Positions 33,979-43,965 of a stretch of DNA of 64,000 nucleotides are shown here, one piece after another (the first letter of the stretch is position 1; each line of letters opens with the position of its first letter). The translations under genes were made by a program, and so were the position numbers. The notes under the pieces were generated by a model. That model was given only the letters and a program-made list of their open reading frames with translations, was not told the origin of the DNA and did not search any database. Source of the stretch: Pararge aegeria (taxonomy: Eukaryota; Arthropoda; Insecta; Lepidoptera; Nymphalidae). The stretch lies in NCBI RefSeq assembly GCF_905163445.1, contig NC_053190.1, positions 12,960,501-13,024,500 of the forward strand. Reading direction: 5' to 3'.

Positions 33979-33995
33979 TTTCTCCCTCTCTCTTA
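33938..33995. repeat. (CT)n microsatellite
   Basis: CTCT units interrupted by single A and TT changes. The long frames across it on both strands (SLSLS or RERER) reflect this repeat. Confidence 0.95.
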
Positions 33996-34682
33996 TAGAA
34001 GAATTAGTTTTAGGAGAATTAGTTTTAAATTGCTGTTCCAATGGAGCTTTATTTAATTATAGATATATTATTAAAGTAACATGAATATTGTGTGAACACG
34101 TATTTTTAAACTTAATTTAGTGTTATACAACGTTAAATTCATCTAAACCTTTAACGAGTCCCTTGAAGAGGTTGGCGGTTCACAAAATTATGCAAGGTCG
34201 TTAGAAAGCAGGCTTTGATGAAGTAGTCGGTAATTCAGAGGCGCTTTATGATGATTGGCGTCATTATTTTACGCCAGAAGTGAGCTCAGCAGTTTGGGGC
34301 TTAAGAGTTAAGACGAATTCCTTTTTTACATAGAAGTGTGGTGTTCTTTTTATGGAAAATTGAGCCTTTGAACAAGGGTACTAATATTCCTTTCAGGGTT
34401 GTTAAGAAAGTCATTGGGTTTTAAAAGCGAATTTTACCTCGTATTTTGTATAATACTAGCGACAATCCCGGGAGAAGCAATCCCGGGACCGGGATAAAAC
34501 TTATCTTCTGTAAGTGCATCCCTGACTTATAATTTATTTGTCATAATTAACCTAAAATTTTATTGTCTCTAACTTCAAAGACATAGTATATTCTAATATG
34601 TATATAATCTGAATTAATCTATATGTAGATATACTTATATATATTTATATATATATATAGATTATTTCAGATTATATACATA
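33996..34682. other. Left flank of the Helitron, AT-rich, no gene seen
   Basis: The duplicated phrase GAATTAGTTTTA lies near 34003-34027, and a TA-rich tract at 34610-34682 contains ATAGATTATTTCAG, which also occurs on the right side of the Helitron near 40079. Confidence 0.5.
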
Positions 34683-35102
34683 TCTATATATATAAAAGAA
34701 AGTCGTGTTAGTTACTTCACTTATAACTCAAGAACGGCTGAACCGATTTAGCTGAAAATTGGCAGGGAGGTAGTTTAGAGCCAGGAGAAGGACATAGGAT
34801 ACTTTTTATCCCGTTCGACATCATTCCCGTGTGACTTGACATGTAACGTCAGTCACTATAAAACGTGGTATAACAAAAAAGAATCAGACTTGGAATAACA
34901 AAATTGACGTATAATGACAGCTATGTAATGACGTATGGATGACTATTTGATATTTGTAAGAAATCAATAATATAACTATTTCTATTAAATAAATAATTAA
35001 CATTATTGCCCAATTGCCCATTCGTATAAACAGTGAAGTGAACTATAAAACTCGGTATGGTTAAAAATTTAAGTTTTTAGGTGAAGTGAAGTTTAATTAA
35101 TA

Positions 35103-38100
35103 ATGCCGCGACCAAGACGATCGAATCTTTCCCGACAAAGCCGTGATGCAAGAAGAATACGAAATACTGCAAATGAAAGGACTGAAGAAGAACAAGAAAT
35201 TGCACGTGAACAGCGCCGCGATAGTATGGCTCGACTTCGTGCTTCTCAATCACGAGAGCAAAGTGAAGCAGCCCGTGAAACAGCTCGGTTGGCAATGCAG
35301 AATCGTCGAGCGAACAACAGAGGTCAACAAATAGATAATTTGCGACGCAGAACAAGATATTTATCAAGTGCTGATTTGAATCGAGCAGCGTTTCAATACG
35401 ATTGCAGCAATGATTACAGCTTGCATCCTAGCGTTTGCATTGGGCAAATGGACGTAGTTTGCGAGTATTGTGGTGCATTAAAGTTTTCCGGAGAAACGCC
35501 TGGATTATGCTGCCTTAATGGTAAAGTGAAATTGCCATTGTTGACTCCGCCACCTGAGCCATTGTATTCATTGCTTTGTGGCGAAACACAAGAATCACGC
35601 CACTTTCTTGCAAATACTCAAAAATACAATGGTTGTTTCCAGATGACGTCATTTGGGGCAGATATTATCGAAGAACGGGGATTTAATCCGACATTTAAGG
35701 TATTTATTTTTGTACTTATATAGAATGTAGTTAAAGAATAACTTACTTTATCTATTGGTACCTATGTAGTATATTTGCTAATTCTGAACTCTACTCTCCC
35801 ACCGAAAAAAGTGTTTATAACCCAGTTAATACTGTCTGGTTTTTATTTTGTAGATACAAGGACAGATTCATCATCGAATTGGATCATTACTACCTTTCGA
35901 AGATACACAGAATAAATTTTTACAAATATATTTCATGGGCAACATGGAAGAACAACTTGATCGACGCCTAGAGATCAATGCAGGAATGAAGCGAGCAATT
36001 CTTCAAGACTTGCAGTGTCTGCTTCATGAACATCATGCGTTGGTCAGGTTGTTTAAGAGTGCTTTAGAGCGCATGCCAAGTGATGACTATAAAGTTGTTA
36101 TCAAAGCAGATAAACGACCATCTGGAACACACGAAAGGACATTTAATGCTCCAACAGTAGACGAAGTTGCCATCCTGATTGTTGGTGAACAATTGGAAAA
36201 ACGCGATATTGTGCTTACACGTCGCGATACTGGGCAACTGCAACAAATATCTGAAACTCATCGATCATATGACACATTGCAATACCCGCTGATGTTTTGG
36301 CAAGGAGAAGATGGATATTATTTTAATATTAAAATGAAAAATCCATTGAATGGTGAGTATCAGTATCATAATTTATTTCATTTATTTGTGAAAGACACTG
36401 ATTTAAAATAATGCTTATTAAAAAAATGGTTAATGTCTGTATTGTTTGCCTTTAAAATTTGCCTTTGAAATGGTTAATTATCAAATTTTTAATTTCAGGT
36501 GAAGAAACTACAAAGAAAGTTAGCTCAATGAATTATTACGCATATCGTTTGATGATTCGTCAAAATGCTGACAACTATTTGCTGCGGTTTCGTCGATTGT
36601 TTCAGCAGTATTGCGTTGACATGTATGTAAAAATAGAAACGGAACGTTTAACATTCATTAGGTTGAACCAAGCCAAACTGCGTTCTGAGGAGTACATCCA
36701 TTTACGTGATGCAGTTAATACTGAAGGAAATGCAGCTAATATTGGTCGATTAACTATTCTGCCGGCGACATACATTGGTAGTCCACGTCATATGCATGAA
36801 TATGCACAAGATGCAATGACATATGTTCGTCATTACGGTCGGCCCGATCTCTTTATTACTTTTACCTGTAATCCAAAATGGATAGAAATTACTCAATTGC
36901 TGCTTCCCGGACAAACATCAAGTGATAGACACGACATCACAGCACGTATATTCAGGCAAAAAATTCGGTCCCTGATGAACTTTATTGTTAAACAACGCGT
37001 CTTTGGAGATACTCGATGCTGGATGTATTCAATCGAATGGCAAAAGCGAGGCCTGCCGCACGCACACATTCTTATTTGGTTAGTGGAAAGAATTCAGCCT
37101 GACCAAATAGATGATATCATATGTGCTGAGATTCCTGATTATGAAGTCGATCCAGACCTACATGATGTTGTTACTACTAATATGATTCATGGACCGTGTG
37201 GTGCCATCAATCCCCAATCACCTTGCATGGTCGATGGAAAGTGCTCTAAACGATATCCACGGAAATTAACGGCGGAGACTGTCACTGGCAATGATGGTTA
37301 TCCGCTGTATCGGCGTCGATCACCAGATGACAACGGTCGAACTGTCACAACGAAAGTGAAAAGAATGGATTTCGTTGTCGACAACAGTTGGATTGTTCCA
37401 TATTCGCCACTTATTTCTAAATCGTTCAAGACACATTGCAACGTTGAATACTGCAATTCAGTTAAGTCCATAAAATATATTTGCAAATATGTCACGAAAG
37501 GCAGTGATATGGCGGTTTTTGGATTGCAATCCTCGAATACCAACGATGAAATTTCACGCTATCAAGTTGGTCGTTATGTGAACTGTAATGAAGCGATTTG
37601 GCGTATATTCGCATTTCCCATTCACGAACGTCATCCTACTGTTACGCATTTGGCGGTGCATCTGGAGAATGGTCAACGAGTATATTTCACGGCTTCGAAT
37701 GCTACGCAACGTGCTGAAACACCTCCAGCAACTACATTGACCAGTTTTTTTGCAATCTGCCAAAGCGATCAGTTTGCACGAACTTTGCTTTACTCGGAGA
37801 TGCCACGTTATTATACTTGGAATGCTTCATCGAAGAATTTTCAAAGACGGAAGCAAGGCGATGCGGTTCCTGGGTATCCAGATGTGCGTTCTACTGATGC
37901 TCTTGGTCGTATGTATACAGTTCATCCAAAGAATAATGAATGTTTCTATTTGCGGTTGTTGCTGGTAAATGTGCGTGGGCCAACGTCATTTGAGTCACTA
38001 CGAACTGTTAATGGTGTAATATTCCCAACATATCGTGCTGCATGTGAAGAATTGAAGTTATTAGAAAACGATAGTCATTGGGATACGACAATCGCTGAAG

Positions 38101-39830
38101 CCATTATCTGTGCATCTCCAAGTCAGATACGCACATTATTCGCTATCATAATTTCGACATGTTTTCCATCAAACCCATGTAACCTGTGGCACAAATACAA
38201 GGATAATATGTCAGAAGATATTTTACATCAAATTCGTGTCAGTTCCAGAAATCACGATATTGAGATGAATGAGGAGATACATAATCGTGCTTTACTCTTG
38301 ATCGAAGATATGTGTTACCTCATGTGCGGTAATTTATTAATCAGGTTAGGAATGCCAGCACCATATCGTGAAATGAATGACGCATTTAATCGAGAATTGG
38401 AACGGGAACGTGAATATGATCACCAGGAATTAGATTTAGTAGTTCAAACGAATGTACCCCTGTTGAATTACCAACAAAAGAAAGTTTATGATACTTTAAT
38501 GAAGGCAATCGATGATGAAAATGGTGGTTTATATTTCCTAGATGCCCCTGGTGGAACTGGCAAGACATTCCTCATGTCATTAGTTTTAGCAACTGTTCGG
38601 GCGAGATCTAACATAGCGGTTGCAGTTGCTTCTTCTGGAATAGCAGCCACATTGTTAGAAGGATGCCGTACGGCTCATTCAGCATTCAAATTACCGTTAA
38701 ATCTTCAAACTATTGAAGAACCAACGTGTAATATTGCAAAACACTCAGCAATGGCCAAAGTTTTAGCGGTATCGAAAATCATCATCTGGGACGAATGCAC
38801 AATGGCGCATAAACGTGCATTAGAAGCACTTAACCGAACATTAAAAGATTTACGCAATGACTCGAGATGTTTTGGAGGAGCAATGATTTTACTTTCTGGT
38901 GATTTCCGCCAAATACTGCCAGTAATTCCAAGATCTACGGCTGCCGACGAAATAAACGCTTGCCTCAAATCGTCAAATCTATGGCGCCATGTGAAGAAAC
39001 TGCAACTGACAACAAACATGAGAGTTGCATTGCTTAATGATACATCTGCTGAAGATTTCTCGGAGCAATTGCTGACTATCGGTAATGGTCAAGTACCTGT
39101 CGATGAATCGAGCGGATTAATATCATTTCCAAATAATTTCTGTAATTTTGTCTCATCAAAAGACGAACTTATCAACAATGTATTTCCAGAAATTATTTCT
39201 AACTACAAAAATTATGAATGGATGAGTGAGCGAGCAATTTTAGCGGCTAAGAATAAAGATGTAGATGACCTAAACAACATAATTCAAAATAAGATCATTG
39301 GAACAATGCATTCATTCAAATCTATTGACTGCGTCACAAATGAAGATGAAGCCACCAACTATCCAATTGAATTTTTAAACTCTTTGGACGTGCCTGGCTT
39401 ACCACCGCACAATTTACGCCTAAAGGTTGGCTCCGTAGTAATCATGCTTCGAAACATAAACCAACCAAAACTGTGCAACGGTACGCGTTTGGTGGTTAGA
39501 AAATTGATGAACAATGTAATTTACGCTACGATAATGATAGGAAAATTCAAAGGTGAGCAAGTTCTCATTCCGAGGATACCGATGATCCCAACCGATATGC
39601 CGTTTGAATTTAAAAGACTTCAATTTCCGATACGTCTTGCATTTGCCATGACCATCAACAAATCACAAGGCCAATCCTTAAAAGTTTGTGGTTTAAATCT
39701 AGAACATTCATGTTTTTCCCATGGTCAATTATACGTGGCATGTTCACGGGTCGGAAGACCATCTGCGTTGTTTGTTTTTGCGCCTGATAATAAAACAAAA
39801 AATGTCGTGTATCACAAGGTACTTAAATGA
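35103..39830 (+). CDS. Helitron Rep/helicase transposase, three exons, 1475 aa
   Basis: This is a rolling-circle replication initiator fused to a Pif1-family helicase, which mobilises the element. Exons are 35103-35699, 35854-36352 and 36499-39830. They join in frame (phase 0, then phase 1), giving 1475 codons. An in-frame stop at 35094 lies upstream of the chosen ATG. In order: a basic N terminus (1-80), a zinc-finger-like CEYC and CC pair (C120, C123, C136, C137), and the Helitron N-like domain from about residue 376 (NYYAYRLMIR, then PDLFITFTCNPKW). The HUH motif is PHAHILIW (H553, H555), and the two tyrosines are in KYICKYVTKG (Y692, Y696). The helicase has Walker A DAPGGTGKT (1047-1055), Walker B DE (1130-1131), GDFRQ (1166-1170), TTNMR (1203-1207), TINKSQGQS (1417-1425) and YVACSRVG with R1449. 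No key residue is missing. No endonuclease or RPA domain is seen. Confidence 0.95.
35700..35853 (+). other. Helitron gene intron 1
   Basis: The donor is AAG|GTATTTAT and the acceptor TTTTTATTTTGTAG|ATA, 154 bp, phase 0. Reading through gives a stop after seven codons. Removing the intron joins FNPTFK to IQGQIHHRIGSLLP, a continuous conserved stretch of Helitron proteins. Confidence 0.9.
36353..36498 (+). other. Helitron gene intron 2
   Basis: The donor is AATG|GTGAGTAT (near-consensus) and the acceptor TTTTTAATTTCAG|GTG, 146 bp, phase 1. Reading through reaches a stop at about 36409. Splicing restores KNPLNGEETTKKVSSMNYYA, which matches the usual Helitron order. The second ATG at 36459 lies inside the intron and is not the start. 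Confidence 0.9.
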
Positions 39831-39908
39831 AGAGCAACCTATGTACTAAAATACAGAAATAATTATGAATGATTGATGTAGAAATTTAATTTTTTTTGTA
39901 TTTTTTCC

Positions 39909-39914
39909 AATAAA
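39909..39914 (+). promoter_or_regulatory. Polyadenylation signal of the Helitron gene
   Basis: AATAAA lies 79 bases after the stop codon and inside the element, followed by an A run and a T-rich stretch. It is suitably placed to end the transposase transcript before the Helitron 3' end. Confidence 0.6.
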
Positions 39915-39943
39915 AAAAAAATCTGCTTATTTATTGACATTAA

Positions 39944-39972
39944 GGCGGAACAAAGTTCGCCGGGTCAGCTAG
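39944..39972 (+). other. Helitron 3' terminal hairpin and CTAG end
   Basis: GGCGGAAC (39944-39951) pairs with GTTCGCC (39955-39961) with one bulged G and an AAA loop, followed by 7 bases and CTAG at 39969-39972. This is the standard transposition stop signal of Helitrons. Confidence 0.9.
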
Positions 39973-40200
39973 TTAGAATATAAAAGCGAAAAGTCACTGA
40001 CACTGACTGATTGAAACGATGCTGACACTGTTGACGGAACTATAAATAAATACATATAGATATAGAATATATATACATATAGATTATTTCAGCTATGTAT
40101 GAGTGCTCCGATCGTCACCAAACTTTACAGGATTACTCGCCAGGTTTCGGAGCCTATACGGAACATACCCACACACTTTCTCTATTATTTATATAGAAAC
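39973..40200 (-). repeat. Helitron-like 5' end fragment and adjoining repeat
   Basis: On the minus strand from 40198 the sequence reads TCTATATAAATAATAGAGAA then AGTGTGTGGGTATGTTCC, a Helitron-style 5' end, continuing with CGGAGCACTCATACATAG. The plus-strand phrase AAAAGCGAAAAGTCACTGAC (39981-40000) is a different common repeat. The autonomous element therefore sits next to or in older repeats. Confidence 0.5.
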
Positions 40201-40487
40201 ATAGGTGTTTATGTTTTGTGTGTTAAATAAATTTAAAAAAAAACATTTCAGAAGACATTAATTTTACGATGAATCCATGCGATGGCTCTGCTGGCGGGAA
40301 GTCGACCGGCGCTAAATCCTTACCAGTAAAAATTAAAATTTATTCATTATAAATGCGAGGATTTTAGTATTAAAAAAAATGTTTATCAAAGATTAAATCT
40401 TAACCCGTTGTAAATTTAGAACCTACTTCCTCTAATTTTATACCTTAACCTACTTCCTTTAATAGAATTTAAAAAAACGCATACGTA
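40201..40487. other. Unassigned spacer
   Basis: No gene or named repeat. Confidence 0.3.
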
Positions 40488-40610
40488 ACTTTTTAGGATT
40501 CTGTAGCCAACAAATTCGCCATGTCCGTACGTCTGTCCATCCGCCTGCAGCTTTGGGACTCTTAAATACTAAAAAGTTGTTATTTCGAAGGTATGGGGTA
40601 TAGGTACCAT
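40488..40610 (+). repeat. Dispersed repeat fragment
   Basis: GGATTCTGTAGCCAACAAAT, TTCGCCATGTCCGTACGTCT and GTCCATCCGCCTGCAGCTTT form the phrase order of a very common lepidopteran dispersed element. The class is not certain. A related piece in reverse orientation may be 60622-60730. Confidence 0.55.
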
Positions 40611-41173
40611 ATATATACATATCATGATACCCCTTTATAACATTTGTAGGAATGTAGAGAATAACAAATAGTGGATGCACGTGGTCAGACCTAGACTACT
40701 TCAAAATAGTTCTTAAATATCAGGTTATGTACTTTATTATAGTTTCCAAATAGTACTTAATAAGAGTACATATTTACATTTAAATGTACCGTAAGTGAAG
40801 ATTTTCGCAAGGATATTGAACAATAATCGTTGAACTACGTGACTCAATCGAATCTATGGCAATAAAAGCAAAATAAAAACACTTATACGTCGAAACGGAT
40901 TTGCTCCGATATTGAATTCAAAACCCTTTGATGATACTGTTATAGTAATCCGTTGGATTTTGTTAAATGTCTAGTCCTTAATGTGGAGTTAGTTCCTTCC
41001 ACGTTTAAAATGCTATCTGAGCTACAATTAAAAAATTTAAAACCTAAGACTTTAATAGACTTTAAATTATTCTACTAGTTATATTCCTAGTTAATATTTC
41101 TACTAGTTGTATCCCTTTTATTTGAAACCCATATTAAGGGTAGAAAAACACTACTTACCTACTAATACTCATA
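40611..41173. other. Unassigned stretch, no gene seen
   Basis: AT-rich; TTTAAAACCTAAGACTTTAA-type near-repeats occur around 41030-41065. Confidence 0.35.
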
Positions 41174-41385
41174 CGGCCGACTGGTGAAATGGGCAGCGAC
41201 CCTGCTTTCTGAGACAAAGTCTGTGGGTTCGATTCCCGCAACTGGAATTTTTTTTTCTGTTTTCAGTGTCTGGGTTCTTGGATCTTTATATTATAAGTAT
41301 TGAAGAATGTATTATTCATAAAAACATGCATCAGTCATATTAGTACTAGATGACGATATGTGTATTATCCTAGTATATTTATAAA
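41174..41385 (+). repeat. SINE-A with internal deletion
   Basis: Head ACGGCCGACTGGTGAAATGG and B box GGGTTCGATTCCCGC are good. The body lacks the CATAACACAAGCTACGCTTA segment. The tail is a short ATATTTATAAATG. Confidence 0.82.
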
Positions 41386-41490
41386 TGTATAAATATAAAT
41401 ATATTCTGACAATACACACGTCGCCATCTAGGCCCAAAGTAAGCGTAGCTTGTGCTATGGGTACTAAGATTACTGATGAATATTGTAATA
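41386..41490 (-). repeat. SINE-A 3' fragment, tail-to-tail with the previous copy
   Basis: Minus strand: CATAGCACAAGCTACGCTTA and CTTTGGGCCTAGATGGCGAC. It abuts the plus-strand copy tail to tail. Confidence 0.8.
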
Positions 41491-41764
41491 AAGTTTTTAC
41501 TGTTATTGGTCACTATTGATGCTATATATATTCAGCACTGGTTACACTGACATACACAGTTTCCCTAACCAATTGCGGCCACGGTGTAGATATACTTATA
41601 TATATCAGGTGGGACGCCAGCTCTGGAAATCAGGCGCAGGACCAGCTGACAGACAGCTTTAACGTGCTGTCCGAGGCACGGCGAGGTTATTCACAGCAAA
41701 ATCCCAAATTCCGAGCTAGTACTCAGAAATCTTAAATTATTTATTAAATTGATTTAAGCAATAA
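41491..41764. other. Short unassigned stretch
   Basis: The segment GGAAATCAGGCGCAGGACCA at 41615 is GC-richer than its neighbours. Its identity is unknown. Confidence 0.3.
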
Positions 41765-42002
41765 AGTTAAATTTAGGCCTTAGTCTACCAAGCCGACCTA
41801 GTGCGGTTTGGTTGAATTCACACACCTTTGAGGGCATTTTGGAGAACTCTCAGTTATGCAGGTTTCCTTCACCGGTATAACGAGAGAAATTTTAATTCCC
41901 TAAATCGCTCATAACTTTAAAAAGGAATATGTGCGTAGGATTCGAACTCGGCCTACTGAAAGTGACGCCAACGTCCTAACCACTAAGCTATCACCGCTTC
42001 AG
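41765..42002 (-). mobile_element. SINE-C, near full length, tail missing
   Basis: Minus strand: GAAGCGGTGATAGCTTAGTG (A box) and CCGAGTTCGAATCCTACG (B box), then TTTTAAAGTTATGAGCGATT, TACCGGTGAAGGAAACCTGC and GCACTAGGTCGGCTTGGTAG. It ends without the GAT tail. Confidence 0.83.
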
Positions 42003-42529
42003 ATAAGATATGTAATACCTATATAGTATGGTACAGTAATATTAAGCTTTTGATCGATCTAGCATTGTTCCCACATCAGTACAATCAATCATTTTCTTTG
42101 GATCCATTAATCAATGTCGTTAATAATAATCATAATTTGGATAAGATGGGCAACAATTAATTGGGCAATAACTGCCTATCGGAATAATGCTTAGCATGTT
42201 GGACATCAGATACTTACATCCACTATTTTCTAGATAAACAACAGGTTTCGTTAATGAGAAAGAATATCTTTCTAAGATACCATAGGTGGTGTTCAACGGA
42301 AAAGCCACCATAGATTCATGCAAAATTATTTTATTAGTTACCTTTCACCAGGTTGTGTTTTTATTTTGATTCAACAATTTTTTTTTTTCTAACTTTGTAA
42401 TTATTTAATTTGATAAGCATGTTGATTTAACCTCTAAGTCTAACATTATTGTTTAGCTTAACTTATTTTAATATTGTTTAGCTTGCATGTTATAGTTTTG
42501 ATTCATTTATTGGTTATTTTTGGCCCTAT
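42003..42529. other. Unassigned stretch, no gene seen
   Basis: A T run lies at 42380-42389. The minus-strand frame 42120-42323 has no motif. Confidence 0.35.
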
Positions 42530-42663
42530 TTAAATAAATCAATCTGGTTACAGCGCCCTCACATGGTTCCATTTCAAATGTATAAATTATGTTGATATTC
42601 TCTTATCAGTAATCCATATGACATTGTAATGGAACTGTAATTGAATCAATAAATAAATAAATG
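42530..42663 (+). repeat. Retroposon 3' end with (AATA)n tail
   Basis: CTGGTTACAGCGCCCTCACA leads to CATTGTAATGGAACTGTAAT and an AATAAATAAATAAATG tail. The body length and source are unknown. Confidence 0.5.
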
Positions 42664-42783
42664 AATACCTCTACCGCTATTCTCAGCATTATTCTGGAGT
42701 TTAAAAATTAATAGCGGAATTGTGTGTTAAAAAATTAATCCTCTTTTTAAAGCTAGATGTTTCTTACATGAATTTAATTGTTT
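42664..42783. other. Short spacer
   Basis: No feature recognised. Confidence 0.3.
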
Positions 42784-42895
42784 ACATTGTGTTCAAAATC
42801 CTTAATAAACGCCAATCGTATTGAAGCAGCTTGGTGGGTATATAAGCTCTAAAACTCTCTCCTATCAACGACCTGTGCCTGATGATGAACTAATT
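42784..42895 (+). repeat. RTE-type LINE 3' tail fragment
   Basis: CGCCAATCGTATTGAAGCAG, CTTGGTGGGTATATAAGCTC and CCTGTGCCTGATGATGA follow the RTE 3' phrase order. The first 50 bases recur at 43094-43140 (TGTGTTAAAAATCGTTAATT, then CCAATCGTATTGAAGCA). Confidence 0.6.
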
Positions 42896-43497
42896 AACAG
42901 TTAAAATTTGTTCATATCTGTAAGCAAAGTAAGCCTATTCTATCATTCTTACATACATAAGAAAAAAAAAATCTGAGGCGTAGTGAGGCGGGTTTGACAC
43001 AAGAACTCTTTTGTCACAAAATTTTCTGAAGATAGATAATTATTTTTCGTCCCCGTTGGAAAGCTCGACGTTTTTACATTAACTGCGGTGTGTACATTGT
43101 GTTAAAAATCGTTAATTAACACCAATCGTATTGAAGCATCCAATCAAGAAATAAATAAATTTACTGTGGTTGAGGCCTAAATAAGTAACAAACAAACATA
43201 ACAACAGATTGTAGCGAAGCTATAAACATTAAAAGGAATTTGTTATTGTCTCATCGCATGTATTTCGAAAGTCGCATCGCCACCTTTGTAACCATGGCTT
43301 AACAGGTTTTAAGGAGAGAGAGAATAGGCGGTGATTTTTCCTAATCCGCAATCAGAGGGTCTTTATTTGTAGCAGAGGTAGTTCTCAACGCAATTTCGTC
43401 TTGAGTGTAAGCAAACAGGCTGAAAATGAGAGAAGGAGCTCCATGTTAATTAGACGACGAAGGGGTAGCCATTTCTTAATAAAACGTGGGACATGAA
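42896..43497. other. Unassigned stretch containing a partial RTE-tail repeat
   Basis: Apart from the short repeat copy at 43094-43140, nothing could be named and no gene is seen. Confidence 0.4.
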
Positions 43498-43600
43498 CTA
43501 CCTCGCTGGACTAGTGATTAACATGTTTGACTTTGGATCACGAGGTTCAGATACCGCGAGGTCAAAAATGATATTCGGTTAGGGAAAATTAATAGTTGAA
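43498..43600 (+). repeat. SINE-E head, diverged
   Basis: CCTCGCTGGACTAGTGATTA (A box) and GATCACGAGGTTCAGATACC (decayed B box) with AATAGTTGAATTTTACTATT downstream, parallel to the 6660 copy. Confidence 0.6.
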
Positions 43601-43768
43601 TTTTACTATTATTGCGTTATTAATAATTTGGTGATCGCGGTAAAAAATATCGGGTAGCGGTATAGGTTATTATTAATAAGGATATTAATTTTGTATGATT
43701 CTCTACTCATGAAACGATTCTCTGGGGTTTTCTGTCAAGTACTACCGAATTATGTTTATCTGAACATA
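43601..43768. other. Short spacer
   Basis: No feature recognised. Confidence 0.3.
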
Positions 43769-43965
43769 CTAGCTGTTGCCCGCGTTCTTCGACCGCGTTT
43801 TTTTCTGTGATAAAAAGTAGTCTTTGTTACTATCCGTCCTTTCAACTAACTCTATGCCACAATCAAGTCGACTGGTTGCTTAGTAAGGGCGTAAAGTAAG
43901 GACAAACAAACATATACACCAACACAAAAATCACACTTTTGTATAATATTAGTAATTATAGTACA
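43769..43965 (-). mobile_element. Small non-autonomous Helitron
   Basis: The minus-strand 3' end is AGAACGCGGGCAACAGCTAG with CTAG at 43769-43772 and a CGCG/CGCG hairpin before it. The 5' side ends near TACTAATATTATACAAAAGT. The middle carries CTTACTAAGCAACCAGTCGA and TGAAAGGACGGATAGTAAC, the same body as the copy at 22846-23024. Confidence 0.75.

Larger units (their letters stand above)
34683..39972 (+). mobile_element. Complete autonomous Helitron (5290 bp)
   Basis: The element starts TCTATATATATAAAAGAAAG and ends GGGTCAGCTAG. It is flanked by A (34682) and T (39973), the AT insertion site expected for Helitrons, with no target duplication or inverted ends. A 3' hairpin sits 7 bases before CTAG. 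It contains one gene in the same orientation that codes for a Rep/helicase, preceded by a 420-bp leader with TATAACTCAAGAACGGCTGA and ACCGATTTAGCTGAAAATTG, phrases shared with the short Helitron derivatives of these insects. The intact ends and intact gene suggest that the copy is young. Activity is an inference and is not shown. Confidence 0.93.

Noticed and set aside
33760..34056. Open frames rich in Arg-Glu or Ser-Leu on both strands
   Set aside because: They are products of the (CT)n microsatellite at 33938-33995.
36459..36500. ATG at 36459 as the start of the large Helitron frame
   Set aside because: It lies within intron 2. The conserved protein continues from exon 2 by splicing at 36352/36499, and translation from 36459 would omit 365 residues.
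37298..39623. Several 60-104 codon frames on the opposite strand or other phase inside the Helitron
   Set aside because: They are shadows of the conserved transposase coding sequence.
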